Positions 8,188-19,677 are shown, numbered from the stretch's first letter. The stretch: DNA of 64,000 nt from Streptomyces sp. 7-21 (GCF_016741785.1 NZ_JAERRL010000005.1:248001-312000); one strand, 5' to 3'. Notes: generated by a model not told the origin, from the sequence alone. Made by a program: numbers and translations.

Positions 8188-9078
8188 TCAGTAGGCGCCG
8201 TAGACGTTGTCGATCGAACCGTAGCGGTGAGCCGCGTAGTTGGCGGCGGCGCAGATGTTCGCGACCGGGTCGTAAATGTCGTACGGGGTGCCCGGCACGT
8301 GATAGGCGTCGAACGTCGGCTGAATGACCTGGAGCAGGCCAATCGACGGCGTTCCGTTCAGCGCGTTGATGTCCCAGAGATTGATGGCGTTGGGGTTGCC
8401 GCTGGACTCGCGCATGATGTTCCGGTACAGCCCCTCATAAGTGCCGGGAATTCCATTCGCGGCCATGATGTCGAGAGACTCGCGGATCCATCCGTCGAGA
8501 TTGTCGGCGTAGGACTCGGTCGCCGCGGCCTGCGGTGCGGCGGCCGGGCGGGCCGGCCCGGCGCCGGTCTCCGAAGGCGCCGCGCGGGTCTCGGCCGGGG
8601 GCTCCTCCGGTGCCGGGGTGCCCTCGTCGGCGGGCTCGGGCGCCGGCGCGCCGGCCTCGCCCTGAGCGGGAACCTGCTGCTCGCCGGCCGGGGAGCGCAG
8701 GCCCTCGTCCTCGCCGGCCCCGGCGTCGGGTGCCAGGGACAGCACGACCTCGTCGGAGCCGTCGGTGCCCTCGGCGTCCTGCGAGCCCTGCCGCTTCTGG
8801 TCAGCGTCGCGGTCGCCGTGGGCGGGCGGGGCGGCCTTCAGCTGCCACGCGGGGGTGACGGGCGTGGCCTCGGCGACGTCCTTGGCGGCGCCGGGGTGCC
8901 CGGCCGGGGTGGTCCCCACGTCACCGCGGGCCCGGGCCGCGGTGCCCTGCTGGGCGTCGGCGGGAACGGAGACGAGGGTGAACGCGAGCGCGGCGGCGCC
9001 TGCCGTGGCGAGCGCCGCGGTCGTGCTTTTTCGCGATCGCGCCGTCCGGAGCCTGGCGAGACTGTGGTGAGCGGGCAT
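8188..9078 (-). CDS. Secreted transglycosylase (SLT-domain) protein
   Basis: A 296-residue exported protein predicted to cleave peptidoglycan glycan strands. A basic N-terminus and hydrophobic stretch (residues 18-42) with a likely cut after ADA form the signal peptide. Residues 45-190 are a low-complexity Ala/Pro/Glu-rich linker. The C-terminal domain (about 190-296) carries the lytic transglycosylase motif RESSGNPNAIN with catalytic Glu224, then TPSIGLLQVIQPTF and ANYAAHRYGS. ATG 9078 is chosen because AAAGGA precedes it by 7 bases; longer in-frame starts lack this. Its place next to a PASTA-domain kinase suggests wall-growth control, which is inference. Confidence 0.88.
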   Translation of the reverse strand: MPAHHSLARLRTARSRKSTTAALATAGAAALAFTLVSVPADAQQGTAARARGDVGTTPAGHPGAAKDVAEATPVTPAWQLKAAPPAHGDRDADQKRQGSQDAEGTDGSDEVVLSLAPDAGAGEDEGLRSPAGEQQVPAQGEAGAPAPEPADEGTPAPEEPPAETRAAPSETGAGPARPAAAPQAAATESYADNLDGWIRESLDIMAANGIPGTYEGLYRNIMRESSGNPNAINLWDINALNGTPSIGLLQVIQPTFDAYHVPGTPYDIYDPVANICAAANYAAHRYGSIDNVYGAY

Positions 9079-9339
9079 ACGGGGTCCTTTGCGCTGGGCG
9101 GTGCAACGCGTCGGTGCGTTCATTGCGTCGCATTGGTAACAGGCCGGATTTTCGCGGCGCAATAACCCCAATTACTATTCTTCTTAGTGGAGAACGAAGA
9201 AATACCCGGGCACGGAAGGGGGCGACGCCCTGTCAGCAGGCCGGTCGCGACGAGGCGGCGCTAAAACGAACGATCGTCGTAGATGACGAAAGTCCTATGA
9301 GCCGACTCACACCCGACCGGCCTCTGTTCACACCGCCGT
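9079..9339 (-). promoter_or_regulatory. Leader and promoter region of the SLT-protein gene
   Basis: This 261-base gap separates the PASTA kinase stop from the SLT-protein start. It is markedly more AT-rich than its surroundings at about 9125-9200 and 9260-9300. The minus strand contains an imperfect DosR/DevR-like half site at 9282-9298 (GGACTTTCGTC). No recognisable c-di-AMP (ydaO) riboswitch core was seen although that class often precedes such genes in Streptomyces. Confidence 0.35.
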
Positions 9340-11328
9340 TCAGCGGACCCAGATTGTGATCGTCGACCCGCGCGGCGCCCGGTCACCGCCGTCGACGGAC
9401 TGGCTGAAGACCGTGCCGGTCAGGAAGATGCGGTTGACGTTCACCTCGAAACCCGCGTCTTCCAGGATCTCCACCGCCCGGTCCTGGTCCTCGCCGACCA
9501 CGTCGGGCACCCGGACCATCTCCGGGCCCCGCGAGATCGTCAGCGTGACCGTGTCGCCCTCTCCGGCCGACCGGCCGGCGCCGGGGGACTGGCGTGCCAC
9601 CGTGCCCGCGTCCTCCTCGGAGTAGACGCGCTCCGCGGCGACCTCCACCGCAAGGCCCGCCTCCCGCAGCTGCTGCATGGCCTCGCCCTCCGGCAGGCCT
9701 ACCACGTCCGGCACCCTGATCTGCCGCCCGCGGCTGACCACCAGGTCCACCGCCGAGTTCGGGCGCCGCTGCTCACCCGCCGCGGGGTCGGTCCGCACCA
9801 CCGCGCCGCGCGGCACCTGGGCGGAGAACTCCCGGATCTCCTCACCCGGCGTCAGCCCCGCCTCCCGCAGCCGCTCCTGCGCCTCCGCCAGCGGCAGGCC
9901 CTCCACATCGGGCACCTCGGCCATTTCGGGGCCCAGCGAGACGGTCACGGTGACGGTGGTGTTCCGCCGCACCCGTTCGCCGCGCTCCGGATCGGTGGTG
10001 ATCACGTGGCCCGGCTCCACGGTCTCGGAGAACGCCTCCTCAAAGCGGACCCGCAGCCCGGCGTCCCGCAGCGTCTCCTCGGCCTCGGCCGACGGCAGCC
10101 CGTACACGCCCGGCGTCCGCTGGAACTGCCCGGCGTTGATGTACCACACACCCGCGCCCCCCAGCAGGAGCAGCAGGGCGCCCACGATCAGCGAGACCTT
10201 CCCGCGCCGCGACAGCCGGCGGCGCGGCGGCACGTACCCGGACTCGTCGTCGAAGGCCGAGCCGTCGTCGCGCCCCATACCCACCAGCAGCTGGCCGGAC
10301 CCGGGCGCGGCCACGGGCTCCGGCGGCGCACCGGCCGTCAGGCGCGTGGTGGGCTCCGGGGCCGCCGCGGCCAGCGGCGGAACGACGCGCGTGGGCTCCT
10401 CCGAGCCGCCGGGCCCGCCGGCCGTCCCGGCCGCGGCGCTGGCAGCTTCCGCCGCCGGCGGCCCGGCGTCGAACTGCTCGTCCGTGAGCGCCCCCCGCAC
10501 CGCCCGCACCGACGACAGCAGGGCGGCCGCCGACGCCGGCCGCCGCTCCGGCTCGCGCGCGGTGGCCCGCGCCACCAGACCGTCCAGCTCGGGCGCGAGG
10601 TGCTCGGCGACGAGCGAGGGCAGCGGCACGTCCTCGTTGACCCGGGCGTACATCACCTGCGCGGGCGTGTCACCCGCCTGCGGCCGGGCACCCGTCAGCA
10701 TCTCGTACAGCAGCACGCCGCAGGCGAAGACGTCGGTCCTGGCGTCGACCTCCCCGCCGTCGATCTGCTCGGGCGCCAGATAGGACACCGTCCCCAGCAG
10801 CGAGCCCGTCGTCGCGGACGTCTGCGTGCCCACGCCGTGCACCAGCCCGAAGTCCGCTACCTTGACGCGGCCGTCGTCGCCGATCAGCACGTTCTCCGGC
10901 TTGATGTCCCGGTGGACCAGGCCGGCCCGGTGGGCGGCGGCCAGCCCCGCCAGCAGCGGCTCCAGCACGCCCAGCGCCGCGCGCGGCGTCAGCGCCCCCC
11001 GGTCCCGCAGCACGTCCCGCAGCGTGCAGCCGGGCACGTACTCCATGGCCAGGTACACGCAGTCGCCGTCCGTGCCCTGGTCGAGCACGCCCACGACGTT
11101 CGGATGCGTCAGCCTGGCGACCGACTTGGCCTCCCGGATGAACCGTTCGACGAAGGCCGGGTCCTCGGCCAGCGAGGGATGCATCACCTTCAGCGCCAGC
11201 TCACGGTCCAGGCGGGTGTCCGTCGCCTGGTAGACCGTCGCCATGCCGCCGACGGCGATGCGCTGATCGACGCGGTAACGTCCGTCGATCAGGCGGCCGA
11301 TCAGCGGGTCACTGAGGGTGGTGTCCAC
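9340..11328 (-). CDS. PASTA-domain serine/threonine kinase (PknL/PknB type)
   Basis: A 662-residue membrane Ser/Thr kinase. The N-terminal kinase domain (about 18-280) shows the glycine loop VGGMATVY, Lys47 in LALKVMH, HRDIKPEN (139-146), DFG (159-161), APEQ and DVFACGVLLYEML, so all catalytic residues are intact. A Pro/Ala-rich juxtamembrane region is followed by one membrane helix (378-396) and four PASTA repeats (from about 404 to the end) that would bind peptidoglycan or lipid II outside the cell. GTG 11328 gives VDTTLSDPLIG, matching family N-termini; the longer frame upstream is not coding. Synteny equates it with mycobacterial PknL, though PknL itself lacks PASTA repeats. Confidence 0.93.
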   Translation of the reverse strand: MDTTLSDPLIGRLIDGRYRVDQRIAVGGMATVYQATDTRLDRELALKVMHPSLAEDPAFVERFIREAKSVARLTHPNVVGVLDQGTDGDCVYLAMEYVPGCTLRDVLRDRGALTPRAALGVLEPLLAGLAAAHRAGLVHRDIKPENVLIGDDGRVKVADFGLVHGVGTQTSATTGSLLGTVSYLAPEQIDGGEVDARTDVFACGVLLYEMLTGARPQAGDTPAQVMYARVNEDVPLPSLVAEHLAPELDGLVARATAREPERRPASAAALLSSVRAVRGALTDEQFDAGPPAAEAASAAAGTAGGPGGSEEPTRVVPPLAAAAPEPTTRLTAGAPPEPVAAPGSGQLLVGMGRDDGSAFDDESGYVPPRRRLSRRGKVSLIVGALLLLLGGAGVWYINAGQFQRTPGVYGLPSAEAEETLRDAGLRVRFEEAFSETVEPGHVITTDPERGERVRRNTTVTVTVSLGPEMAEVPDVEGLPLAEAQERLREAGLTPGEEIREFSAQVPRGAVVRTDPAAGEQRRPNSAVDLVVSRGRQIRVPDVVGLPEGEAMQQLREAGLAVEVAAERVYSEEDAGTVARQSPGAGRSAGEGDTVTLTISRGPEMVRVPDVVGEDQDRAVEILEDAGFEVNVNRIFLTGTVFSQSVDGGDRAPRGSTITIWVR

Positions 11329-11419
11329 AGCTTCCGAGTCTACGTTCGACCACGCGGCCCGGCCCTCGCGGTGACGCCAGGCGGACGGTTTTGCAGCGGA
11401 ACGGTGACCGACGGCCGCC

Positions 11420-12583
11420 TCACTCGCCGGTGGCCAGCCCCAGCACCTGCCGGACCGCGACCTCTTCCGCCAGGCCCAGCGTCTCCCAGCCCTCGGCGTA
11501 GTGGCTGTTGAACTCGGTGAGGTTCCGCGCCCCGGCCGCCGCCTCCCACGGCTCCAGGCTCCGCTCCCGCGCCGCCACCAGATCGGAGACCAGGCCGGAG
11601 ACCGACGCCGACCACTCATGCGCGCGCAGCGCGTCGGCCTCGGCGGCGATGGTCTGCGTCATCTCCTCCGCCCACTGCCGCTGCCGCCTGAGCGGCTCGT
11701 CCGGCTGCGGCTCGTTCCAGATCACGACCTCCAGGGGGGTGGTGATCTCCAGGTAGGCCAGCTGCTCGTCGTTCAGCGCGCTGGCGTCGCCGCGCAGCGA
11801 GGAGGTGAGCGCGCTGCCCTCGGTCCGCGCCAGGGCGCACAGGATCTCCCGGTCGCCCAGGCGCCAGCTCGTCTCCTGCGGGAAGAAGGAGAAGGTCTGG
11901 ATGTCCGTGCCCAGCGTCCAGACGTCCACGACGTACGGCTGGAGCAGCTCCCCGCACTCCCGGTAGGCGAGGTCGGACAGCTCGTCGCTGCCAGGGAAGG
12001 AGTCGTGGCCGGTGACCTCCACCGTGCCGTACGCCTCGGCCTCGTGCGGCACGTCGCACGGCAGCCGGGTCACCGTCTGCACCGCCCCCGTCCCGTCGCC
12101 GTTCCCGTTCCCGGCCCCGTTCCCGGCCAGGCTCTGGCCGCTGTCGAAGCAGTCGCCGACGCGCAGGTTGTAGACGCTGATCTCCTCGCCGGCCCGGTCC
12201 GTGTCCTGGCCGGGGTCCGTGCTGGGCGGCTCCCCGTCGTCAGGGCGCTCCCGGCGCGCGACGTCCTCCCGGGCGCGGTCGCCGTCCGTCTCGTGCGCGA
12301 AGACGGCGACCGGCACGATGACGGACAGCGCCGCGATCTCGGCGCCCGCCACCGCCAGCGCCGCGATGGCCAGTCCCCTGCCCCGCTCGGTGTTCCCGGC
12401 GCGCGACAGCCGCGCGAGCGCGACGATGCCCAGCACCAGCGCGAGCGGGAAGAGCAGCACCGAGGCGAACGCACCGACGGCCAGCCGGTTGTACGGCCGC
12501 GCCGGCGGCGCCGGCTGCGGCCAGGACTGCTGCGGAGGCGGGGGCCAGGTGCCGGGCGCGCCGGGCGGCTGGGGTGCGTCCAT
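11420..12583 (-). CDS. DUF4190 / Septum_form-domain membrane protein
   Basis: A 387-residue protein. A Pro-rich N-terminus (1-30) precedes two membrane helices (about 35-60 and 69-98) typical of DUF4190. The remainder is extracytoplasmic and begins with VYNLRVGDCFDSG and TRLPCDVPHEAEAYGTVEV, the two-cysteine pattern of the Septum_form domain. ATG 12583 follows GAGGAGA. The name Septum_form derives from family annotation and does not prove a division role here. It lies upstream of the PASTA kinase on the same strand with a 91-base gap, so co-transcription is possible. A TAGGCT -10 lies at 12619-12624. Confidence 0.75.
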   Translation of the reverse strand: MDAPQPPGAPGTWPPPPQQSWPQPAPPARPYNRLAVGAFASVLLFPLALVLGIVALARLSRAGNTERGRGLAIAALAVAGAEIAALSVIVPVAVFAHETDGDRAREDVARRERPDDGEPPSTDPGQDTDRAGEEISVYNLRVGDCFDSGQSLAGNGAGNGNGDGTGAVQTVTRLPCDVPHEAEAYGTVEVTGHDSFPGSDELSDLAYRECGELLQPYVVDVWTLGTDIQTFSFFPQETSWRLGDREILCALARTEGSALTSSLRGDASALNDEQLAYLEITTPLEVVIWNEPQPDEPLRRQRQWAEEMTQTIAAEADALRAHEWSASVSGLVSDLVAARERSLEPWEAAAGARNLTEFNSHYAEGWETLGLAEEVAVRQVLGLATGE

Positions 12584-12618
12584 CGGTCTCCTCGCGCGAA
12601 GAACGGCTGCGGGCGGCG

Positions 12619-12624
12619 AGCCTA
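12619..12624 (-). promoter_or_regulatory. -10 hexamer of the DUF4190 gene
   Basis: On the minus strand TAGGCT lies about 36 bases before the ATG at 12583, leaving room for a short leader containing the GAGGAGA ribosome binding site. It sits in the narrow gap behind thiG. Confidence 0.5.
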
Positions 12625-12638
12625 ACCCAGTGCCCGGC

Positions 12639-14952
<2,314 letters not shown>

Positions 14953-14957
14953 GCGGC

Positions 14958-15050
14958 TTCTCCCTTCGCCGGCATGACCCGGATCAGGTTCCTACGGTCG
15001 GAGGCCGCGCAGCCTCCCTCTCAGCCCGGTGCGCCGGGCTCCCGTGCATG
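14958..15050 (-). promoter_or_regulatory. TPP riboswitch (THI element)
   Basis: Read on the minus strand, the conserved aptamer pieces are present in order: CACGGGAGCCCG, CTGAGAGGGAGG, a variable hairpin, GAACCTGATCCGGGT (as GGAACCTGATCCGGG) and CATGCCGGCGAAGGGA. The 3' end abuts the thiO ribosome binding site and no separate terminator lies between, so control is probably at translation initiation. Confidence 0.95.
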
Positions 15051-15062
15051 TCTTACGCGGCC

Positions 15063-15068
15063 AGCCTA
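15063..15068 (-). promoter_or_regulatory. -10 hexamer of the thiO operon
   Basis: TAGGCT on the minus strand lies about 13 bases before the riboswitch aptamer, placing transcription start close to base 15055. A -35 was not identified. Confidence 0.5.
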
Positions 15069-15127
15069 GTACGGGTGCCGCCGGGCCGGGCGACGAGCCG
15101 GGCGGCGACGGGCCGGCGGGGCGCCCG

Positions 15128-15141
15128 TACGCTGGGCGCCG
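15128..15141 (+). promoter_or_regulatory. -10 element, leaderless start
   Basis: TACGCT (15128-15133) precedes the GTG at 15141 by 7 bases. Transcription of the flavoprotein gene would begin at the start codon. Confidence 0.5.
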
Positions 15142-16367
15142 TGACCGAAGAACGCGTCGTCATCGCCGGCGCCGGCCTGGCCGGGGTCCAGACCGCCGCC
15201 GAGCTGAGGCAGCAGGGCTGGCAGGGCCGGGTGATCCTGGTCGGCGCCGAGCCGCACCCGCCCTACGACCGGCCGCCGCTGTCGAAGGAGGTCCTGCTCG
15301 GCACGGCCAGCGCGGACGCGGGGCCGGAACTCGGCGTGGACCTCGCTGCGCTCGGCGTCGAGACGCGCCTGGGGACCACCGCCACCGGCGTGCGCACCGC
15401 GGCGCGCGTGCTCGATACCGACGCCGGGCCCGAGCCCTACGACCACCTGGTGCTGGCCACCGGGGCCGAGGCCGTCACGCTGCCCGGCACGGCCGGCGTG
15501 CCTGGCGTGCACGTGCTGCGCACCCTGGACGATGCCCGGCGGCTGCGGGGCGCGCTCGACGAGCGGCTCGCCCTGGTGATCGCGGGCGCCGGCTGGATCG
15601 GCGCCGAGGCGGCCACGGCGGCCCGCGCCGCCGGCTGCCAGGTCACCGTCGTCGAGGCCGCCAGCCACCCGCTGCACGGCGCGCTCCCGGCCGAGGTGAC
15701 CGCGCCGATGCACCGCTGGTACGAGGAGGCGGGCGTCCGGCTGCTCACCGGCTCGCGGGTTCGGGCGGTCAGGGCCGGGAACGGCGCCAGGGGCGGCGAG
15801 GTGGAGCTCGCCGACGGCACCGTGATCGCCGCCGGTGCCGTTCTCGTCGGCGTCGGCTCGCGGCCGGCGACCGGCTGGCTCGCCGGCTCGGGCATCCCGC
15901 TGGCTGACGACGGATCGGTCCTGGCGGACGAGCGGCTGCGCGCGGGAGCGCCCGGCGTCTGGGCGGCCGGCGACTGCGCCTCCTACCCGTCGGCCCGCTA
16001 CCGGCGGCGGCTGCTGGTCCAGCACTGGGACAACGCCCTGACCGGGCCGCGCACCGTCGCGGCCGGGGTGCTCGGCCGCGACGGTGCGCGCCACGATCCC
16101 GTCCCCTACTTCTGGTCGGAGCAGTTCGGCCGCCACGTCCAGTACGCCGGGCTGCACGAGCCCGGCGACGAGCTGCTGTGGCGCGGCTCGCCCGAGGAGG
16201 CGGCGTGGACGGCGTGCTGGCTGCGTGAGGGCAGGCTCACCGCCGTCCTCGCGGTCGGCAGGCCGCGCGACCTCACGCAGGGCAGGAAGCTGATGGCCGC
16301 GGGCGCGGCGCTCGATCCGGCGCGCGCCGCCGACCCGTCGGTCCCCCTGAAGGCCGCTGTCCGCTGA
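15141..16367 (+). CDS. Ferredoxin-reductase-type FAD/NAD(P)H oxidoreductase
   Basis: A 408-residue flavoprotein of the pyridine nucleotide-disulfide family, most like NAD(P)H:ferredoxin or rubredoxin reductases. It shows the FAD motif [14 protein letters not shown] at the N-terminus, the NAD(P)H motif [14 protein letters not shown] near residue 150, [10 protein letters not shown] near 275 and a C-terminal reductase domain ([18 protein letters not shown]). The redox partner is not encoded nearby. GTG 15141 gives VTEERVV. The longer open frame from 15048 would run through the thiO promoter and riboswitch and is rejected. It is divergent from thiO and 32 bases ahead of the Rv2175c-like gene. Confidence 0.88.
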   Translation: MTEERVVIAGAGLAGVQTAAELRQQGWQGRVILVGAEPHPPYDRPPLSKEVLLGTASADAGPELGVDLAALGVETRLGTTATGVRTAARVLDTDAGPEPYDHLVLATGAEAVTLPGTAGVPGVHVLRTLDDARRLRGALDERLALVIAGAGWIGAEAATAARAAGCQVTVVEAASHPLHGALPAEVTAPMHRWYEEAGVRLLTGSRVRAVRAGNGARGGEVELADGTVIAAGAVLVGVGSRPATGWLAGSGIPLADDGSVLADERLRAGAPGVWAAGDCASYPSARYRRRLLVQHWDNALTGPRTVAAGVLGRDGARHDPVPYFWSEQFGRHVQYAGLHEPGDELLWRGSPEEAAWTACWLREGRLTAVLAVGRPRDLTQGRKLMAAGAALDPARAADPSVPLKAAVR

Positions 16368-16387
16368 CGGCTGCCGGTGGCGGATGG

Positions 16388-16400
16388 CAGGCTGGACACG
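16388..16400 (+). promoter_or_regulatory. -10 element, leaderless start
   Basis: CAGGCT (16388-16393) lies 6 bases before GTG 16400. The first T of the usual hexamer is C here. Confidence 0.4.
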
Positions 16401-16765
16401 TGACCGAGATCGATCCGAAGACCGATGCCCTCGTCCCCTCCTGGCTCACCCTGCCCGACGTCGCCGAGCGGCTCGGCGTCCCGGTGACCCGCGTCCGCCA
16501 GCTCGTCAAGGAAGGCCAGCTGATCGCGGTGCGCCGCGGGGAGAACGGCGTCCTGATGGTCCCCGCCGACTTCCTCGACGGGGACAAGATCGTCAAGGGC
16601 CTCGTCGGTACGCTCACGCTGCTGAGAGACGACGGGTTCACGGACGAGGAGATGCTGGAGTGGCTGTTCACCCCGGACGACAGCCTGCCGGGCACGCCCA
16701 CGCAGGCGCTGCGGGAGAACCGCGGGACGGAGGTGAAGCGCAGGGCGCAGGCGCTGGCCGTGTGA
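16400..16765 (+). CDS. Rv2175c-family DNA-binding protein
   Basis: A 121-residue protein of the Rv2175c type. The winged helix-turn-helix covers about residues 14-60 ([21 protein letters not shown], then [20 protein letters not shown]), and the C-terminal family domain has [32 protein letters not shown]. In Mycobacterium tuberculosis the homologue is a substrate of the neighbouring kinase PknL, phosphorylated on an N-terminal threonine. Here the flexible N-terminus carries Thr2 and Thr8, and a PASTA kinase lies 5 kb away. The regulated genes are unknown. Its stop overlaps the thiE start by four bases. Confidence 0.85.
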   Translation: MTEIDPKTDALVPSWLTLPDVAERLGVPVTRVRQLVKEGQLIAVRRGENGVLMVPADFLDGDKIVKGLVGTLTLLRDDGFTDEEMLEWLFTPDDSLPGTPTQALRENRGTEVKRRAQALAV

Positions 16766-17424
16766 CGGACGTCCGCGCCCGCCTCGCCGGCGCGCGGCTG
16801 TACCTGTGCACCGACGCGCGCCGGCGGCAGGGCGACCTGCCGGAGTTCCTCGACGCGGTGCTCGCCGGCGGCGTCGACATCGTGCAGCTGCGCGACAAGG
16901 GGCCCGGCGGGCCGCTGGAGGCGGGCGAGGAGCTGGAGCACCTCGCGGTCGTCGCCGAGGCGTGCGCCCGTCACGGCGCGCTCCTCGCGGTCAACGACCG
17001 CGCCGACGTGGCGCACGCGGCGGGCGCGGACGTGCTGCACCTGGGCCAGGGCGACCTGCCGGTCGCGGCGGCCCGTGCCCTGCTGGGCCCGGACATCGTG
17101 ATCGGCAGGTCGACGCACGCCGAGGCGGAGGTCGACGCGGCGCTCGGCGACCCCGCCGTGGACTACTTCTGCACGGGCCCGTGCTGGCCGACGCCGACCA
17201 AGCCCGGGCGGCCCGCGCCGGGGCTGTCCCTGGTGCGGTACGCGGCGGAGCGGCGGCCGCGCGTGCCGTGGTTCGCCATTGGCGGCATCGACGCGTCCAC
17301 GCTGGAGCCGGTGCTGGACGCGGGCGCCCGCCGTGTCGTGGTCGTCCGGGCGCTGACCGAGGCGGACGACCCCGGCGCCGCCGCGGCCGAGCTGGCCGCG
17401 CGGCTGCGGGAGCGCCCGCTGTGA
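16762..17424 (+). CDS. thiE: Thiamine-phosphate synthase
   Basis: A 220-residue TIM-barrel enzyme that couples the thiamine pyrimidine and thiazole phosphates. Typical ThiE blocks are [37 protein letters not shown] (split here as NDRADVA and HLGQGDLP), [33 protein letters not shown] and VVVRAL. GTG 16762 overlaps the preceding stop as GTGA, giving translational coupling to the Rv2175c-like gene. It is separated from thiO-thiS-thiG by the flavoprotein gene and reads the other way. No second TPP riboswitch was found in front of it. Confidence 0.93.
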   Translation: MTDVRARLAGARLYLCTDARRRQGDLPEFLDAVLAGGVDIVQLRDKGPGGPLEAGEELEHLAVVAEACARHGALLAVNDRADVAHAAGADVLHLGQGDLPVAAARALLGPDIVIGRSTHAEAEVDAALGDPAVDYFCTGPCWPTPTKPGRPAPGLSLVRYAAERRPRVPWFAIGGIDASTLEPVLDAGARRVVVVRALTEADDPGAAAAELAARLRERPL

Positions 17425-17483
17425 GCGCCCCCCGGTGCGCACGGGTGCCTCCGGGCGCCGGGATGTGGCCTGGCGGGTGGGGG

Positions 17484-17497
17484 TAACCTGCGGATTA
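17484..17497 (+). promoter_or_regulatory. -10 element, leaderless start of metF
   Basis: TAACCT (17484-17489) is followed after 7 bases by ATG 17497. No Shine-Dalgarno sequence intervenes, which supports a leaderless transcript. Confidence 0.55.
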
Positions 17498-18423
17498 TGG
17501 CCCTAGGGATGCCCAGCACGATGGCGCGTCGTGCCCGGACCGTGCGAGAGCTGCTCGCCGCGGGTGAGCGCTCGTACTCCTTCGAGTTCACGCCTCCCCG
17601 GACGGAGAAGGGGGAGCGGACGCTGTGGAATGCGATCCGCCGCGTCGAGGCGTTCGGGCCGACGTTCGTCTCCGTGACCTACGGGGCGGGCGGTTCCTCC
17701 CGTGAGCGCACGGTGCGGGCGACCGAGCGTATCGCCACGGAGACGACGCTCACTCCCGTCGCCCACCTGACGGCGGTCAACCACTCCGTGGCCGAGCTGC
17801 GGAACATCATCGGCCAGTACGCCGCGGCCGGCATCAGGAACATGCTGGCGCTGCGCGGCGACCCGCCGGGCGATCCGATGGGGGAGTGGACCCCGCATCC
17901 GCAGGGCGTGACATACGCCGCGGAACTGGTCCGGCTCATCAAGGAATCAGGAGATTTCTGCGTCGGCGTCGCGGCGTTTCCCGAGATGCCCCCGCGGTCG
18001 ACCGACTGGGACACCGATATCCGGCATTTCGTCAACAAGTGCCGGGCGGGGGCCGACTTCGCCATCACGCAGATGTTCTTCTACCCCGAGGACTACCTGC
18101 GGCTGCGCGACCGGGTGGCCGCCGCGGGCTGCGAGACGCCGATCATTCCCGAGATCATGCCGATCACGCAGATCCGGCAGATCGAGCGTTTCAAGCAGCT
18201 GAGCAACGCCACGTTCCCGCCCGAGCTGGAAAACCGCATCCTCGCGGTCAAGGACGACCCGTTGGCGGTACGCTCGGTCGGGATCGAATTCGCCACGGAG
18301 CTGTGTGCGCGGCTGATGGAGGAAGACATCCCCGGGCTGCACTTCATCACGCTGAACACATCGAGTCACTCCACGGCCACGCTGGACGTCTACAAGAACC
18401 TCGGTCTGCACCAGCGGACATGA
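17497..18423 (+). CDS. metF: Methylenetetrahydrofolate reductase
   Basis: A 308-residue FAD-dependent TIM-barrel enzyme reducing 5,10-methylenetetrahydrofolate to 5-methyltetrahydrofolate for methionine synthesis. Characteristic blocks are [13 protein letters not shown] with the catalytic Glu, [64 protein letters not shown] and IIPEIMPIT. The length fits the bacterial form without a regulatory domain. ATG 17497 lies directly behind a -10 hexamer. The following membrane-protein gene starts 16 bases after the stop. Mycobacteria also have a MetF-like gene at this syntenic place. Confidence 0.95.
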   Translation: MALGMPSTMARRARTVRELLAAGERSYSFEFTPPRTEKGERTLWNAIRRVEAFGPTFVSVTYGAGGSSRERTVRATERIATETTLTPVAHLTAVNHSVAELRNIIGQYAAAGIRNMLALRGDPPGDPMGEWTPHPQGVTYAAELVRLIKESGDFCVGVAAFPEMPPRSTDWDTDIRHFVNKCRAGADFAITQMFFYPEDYLRLRDRVAAAGCETPIIPEIMPITQIRQIERFKQLSNATFPPELENRILAVKDDPLAVRSVGIEFATELCARLMEEDIPGLHFITLNTSSHSTATLDVYKNLGLHQRT

Positions 18424-18439
18424 GCAGAGAGGGGCGTAC

Positions 18440-19558
18440 ATGGGCTGGACGGTCCTCTACGTCGCGTTCGGAATCGTCGCCCTGTGGCTCCTCGGGGAAG
18501 TGCTGCTGCAGTACAAGGCGAGGCTGCGCTGGCGGCTGGTCGCCTTCTTCGGCTTCCTCCTCGTCGTTCTCGGCGTGGTGCTGCCCTCGGTTCCTGTGAT
18601 CGCCGTGGGCGCCGCGGGGTTCGCGGTCGGCCAGACCTTCGTCACGCTCTCCTTCCGCCGCGGCTTCTCCACCGGCTGGGCGCTGGGCGGCAAGCCCGGC
18701 ACGAGCCGCCGCAGGCGCGACGGCAAGCGGCAGGACCCGCCCGCCCCCAGCCCGCCCAAGGAGATGCGGCCGCTGGAGCCGCTCGCTGACGACCCGCTGT
18801 CCGACGCCGCCGGGTACGACGGCTACGGCCCGGCCGGCACCCCTGCGGATACTCCCGCAGACGGCTACGCGGACACCCCGGCGGAGGGCTACGCGGACAC
18901 CCCGGCGGGGCCCGCGCCCGGCGACCCGGCGGCTTCCCCGGCGGACACCCCCGCGGACGGCGTGGATCTCACGGCGGCGCAGGGCCCGGCCGGCGCGCCG
19001 CCCCAGGACCCGCCGCCTTACCCGCCGGGCGAGCCGTACGGGGCCGGGCCCGGCTACGGCGGCCAGGAGCCGGATCACCAGCCGGAGCAGCCGTACGCCG
19101 AGCCGTATGCCGCCGCGTACGCCGGCAGCGACGGCGGCGGTATCTACGCGGCGTACTCGGACCCCTACATCGGCGGCGCGGGCACCCCGGCGGAGCCCGC
19201 GGCAGGCACGTACCCGGACTACGCGACCGAGACGTTCCCCGCCCAGTCCGGCTACGCCGGGGACCCGCTGGGGGAGCAGGCGCCGTACGGCGGGCCCGAA
19301 CCAGGGTGGGGCCCCGGCCCCGGTGAGCCCGGTGAGTACGCGCAGGCGGCCCCGCAGCCGTACCCGGAGACCTACACCGAGACGCCGCCCGGCGGCGTGT
19401 GGATGCCGCAGCAGCGTGATGCCGCGCCGGCGGACGACGCCGCGTCGTACGGTTATCCGCCGCAGCAGCCGGACCCGTACGCCGGCGACGAGGGGTACGG
19501 CTCCCCGGGGCACTCCCCGGGGCACGGCCATCCGTACGGCGGCGGCCCGGCGTACTGA
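18440..19558 (+). CDS. Membrane protein with long low-complexity C-terminus
   Basis: A 372-residue protein with no recognised function. Two or three membrane helices occupy the N-terminus (residues about 3-22, 31-50 and 52-70), followed by a basic turn (SRRRRDGKR) and a roughly 280-residue tail rich in Pro, Gly, Tyr, Asp and Ala. The tail contains TPADGYADTPAEGYADTPA-like repeats near 135-165 and is probably disordered and cytoplasmic. ATG 18440 follows GAGAGGGGC. It lies right behind metF and ahead of a hairpin, so it may be the last gene of a metF transcript. Comparable proteins occur at this place in Streptomyces. Confidence 0.7.
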   Translation: MGWTVLYVAFGIVALWLLGEVLLQYKARLRWRLVAFFGFLLVVLGVVLPSVPVIAVGAAGFAVGQTFVTLSFRRGFSTGWALGGKPGTSRRRRDGKRQDPPAPSPPKEMRPLEPLADDPLSDAAGYDGYGPAGTPADTPADGYADTPAEGYADTPAGPAPGDPAASPADTPADGVDLTAAQGPAGAPPQDPPPYPPGEPYGAGPGYGGQEPDHQPEQPYAEPYAAAYAGSDGGGIYAAYSDPYIGGAGTPAEPAAGTYPDYATETFPAQSGYAGDPLGEQAPYGGPEPGWGPGPGEPGEYAQAAPQPYPETYTETPPGGVWMPQQRDAAPADDAASYGYPPQQPDPYAGDEGYGSPGHSPGHGHPYGGGPAY

Positions 19559-19578
19559 CCGGCGGGCCAGCGGCTTGG

Positions 19579-19616
19579 GGCCCGGGGCTTTTCGCACGCA
19601 CGCGAAGCCCCGGGCC
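19579..19616 (+). terminator. Terminator after the low-complexity membrane protein gene
   Basis: A 12-bp stem GGCCCGGGGCTT (19579-19590) pairs with AAGCCCCGGGCC (19605-19616) over a 14-base loop, 20 bases past the stop. Confidence 0.75.
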
Positions 19617-19645
19617 TCCGCCGTGCGGACGGCGGGCCGGCGAGG

Positions 19646-19677
19646 GTACTCAGGCACCCGCCGCCACGCCTGAGTAC
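19646..19677. repeat. 10-bp perfect inverted repeat
   Basis: GTACTCAGGC (19646-19655) and GCCTGAGTAC (19668-19677) are separated by 12 bases. The outer part continues into TGAGTACTCA, itself a palindrome, and then ATGAGTA. It could be an operator or a weak terminator. Confidence 0.7.

Noticed and set aside
9270..9286. Possible LexA (SOS) box ACGAACGATCGTCGTA upstream of the SLT gene
   Set aside because: The right half deviates at three of six positions from GAAC-N4-GTTC, so it is not convincing.
15048..15140. Upstream extension of the flavoprotein gene
   Set aside because: It would run through the thiO promoter and riboswitch and lacks conserved sequence; the GTG at 15141 has a -10 at leaderless distance.
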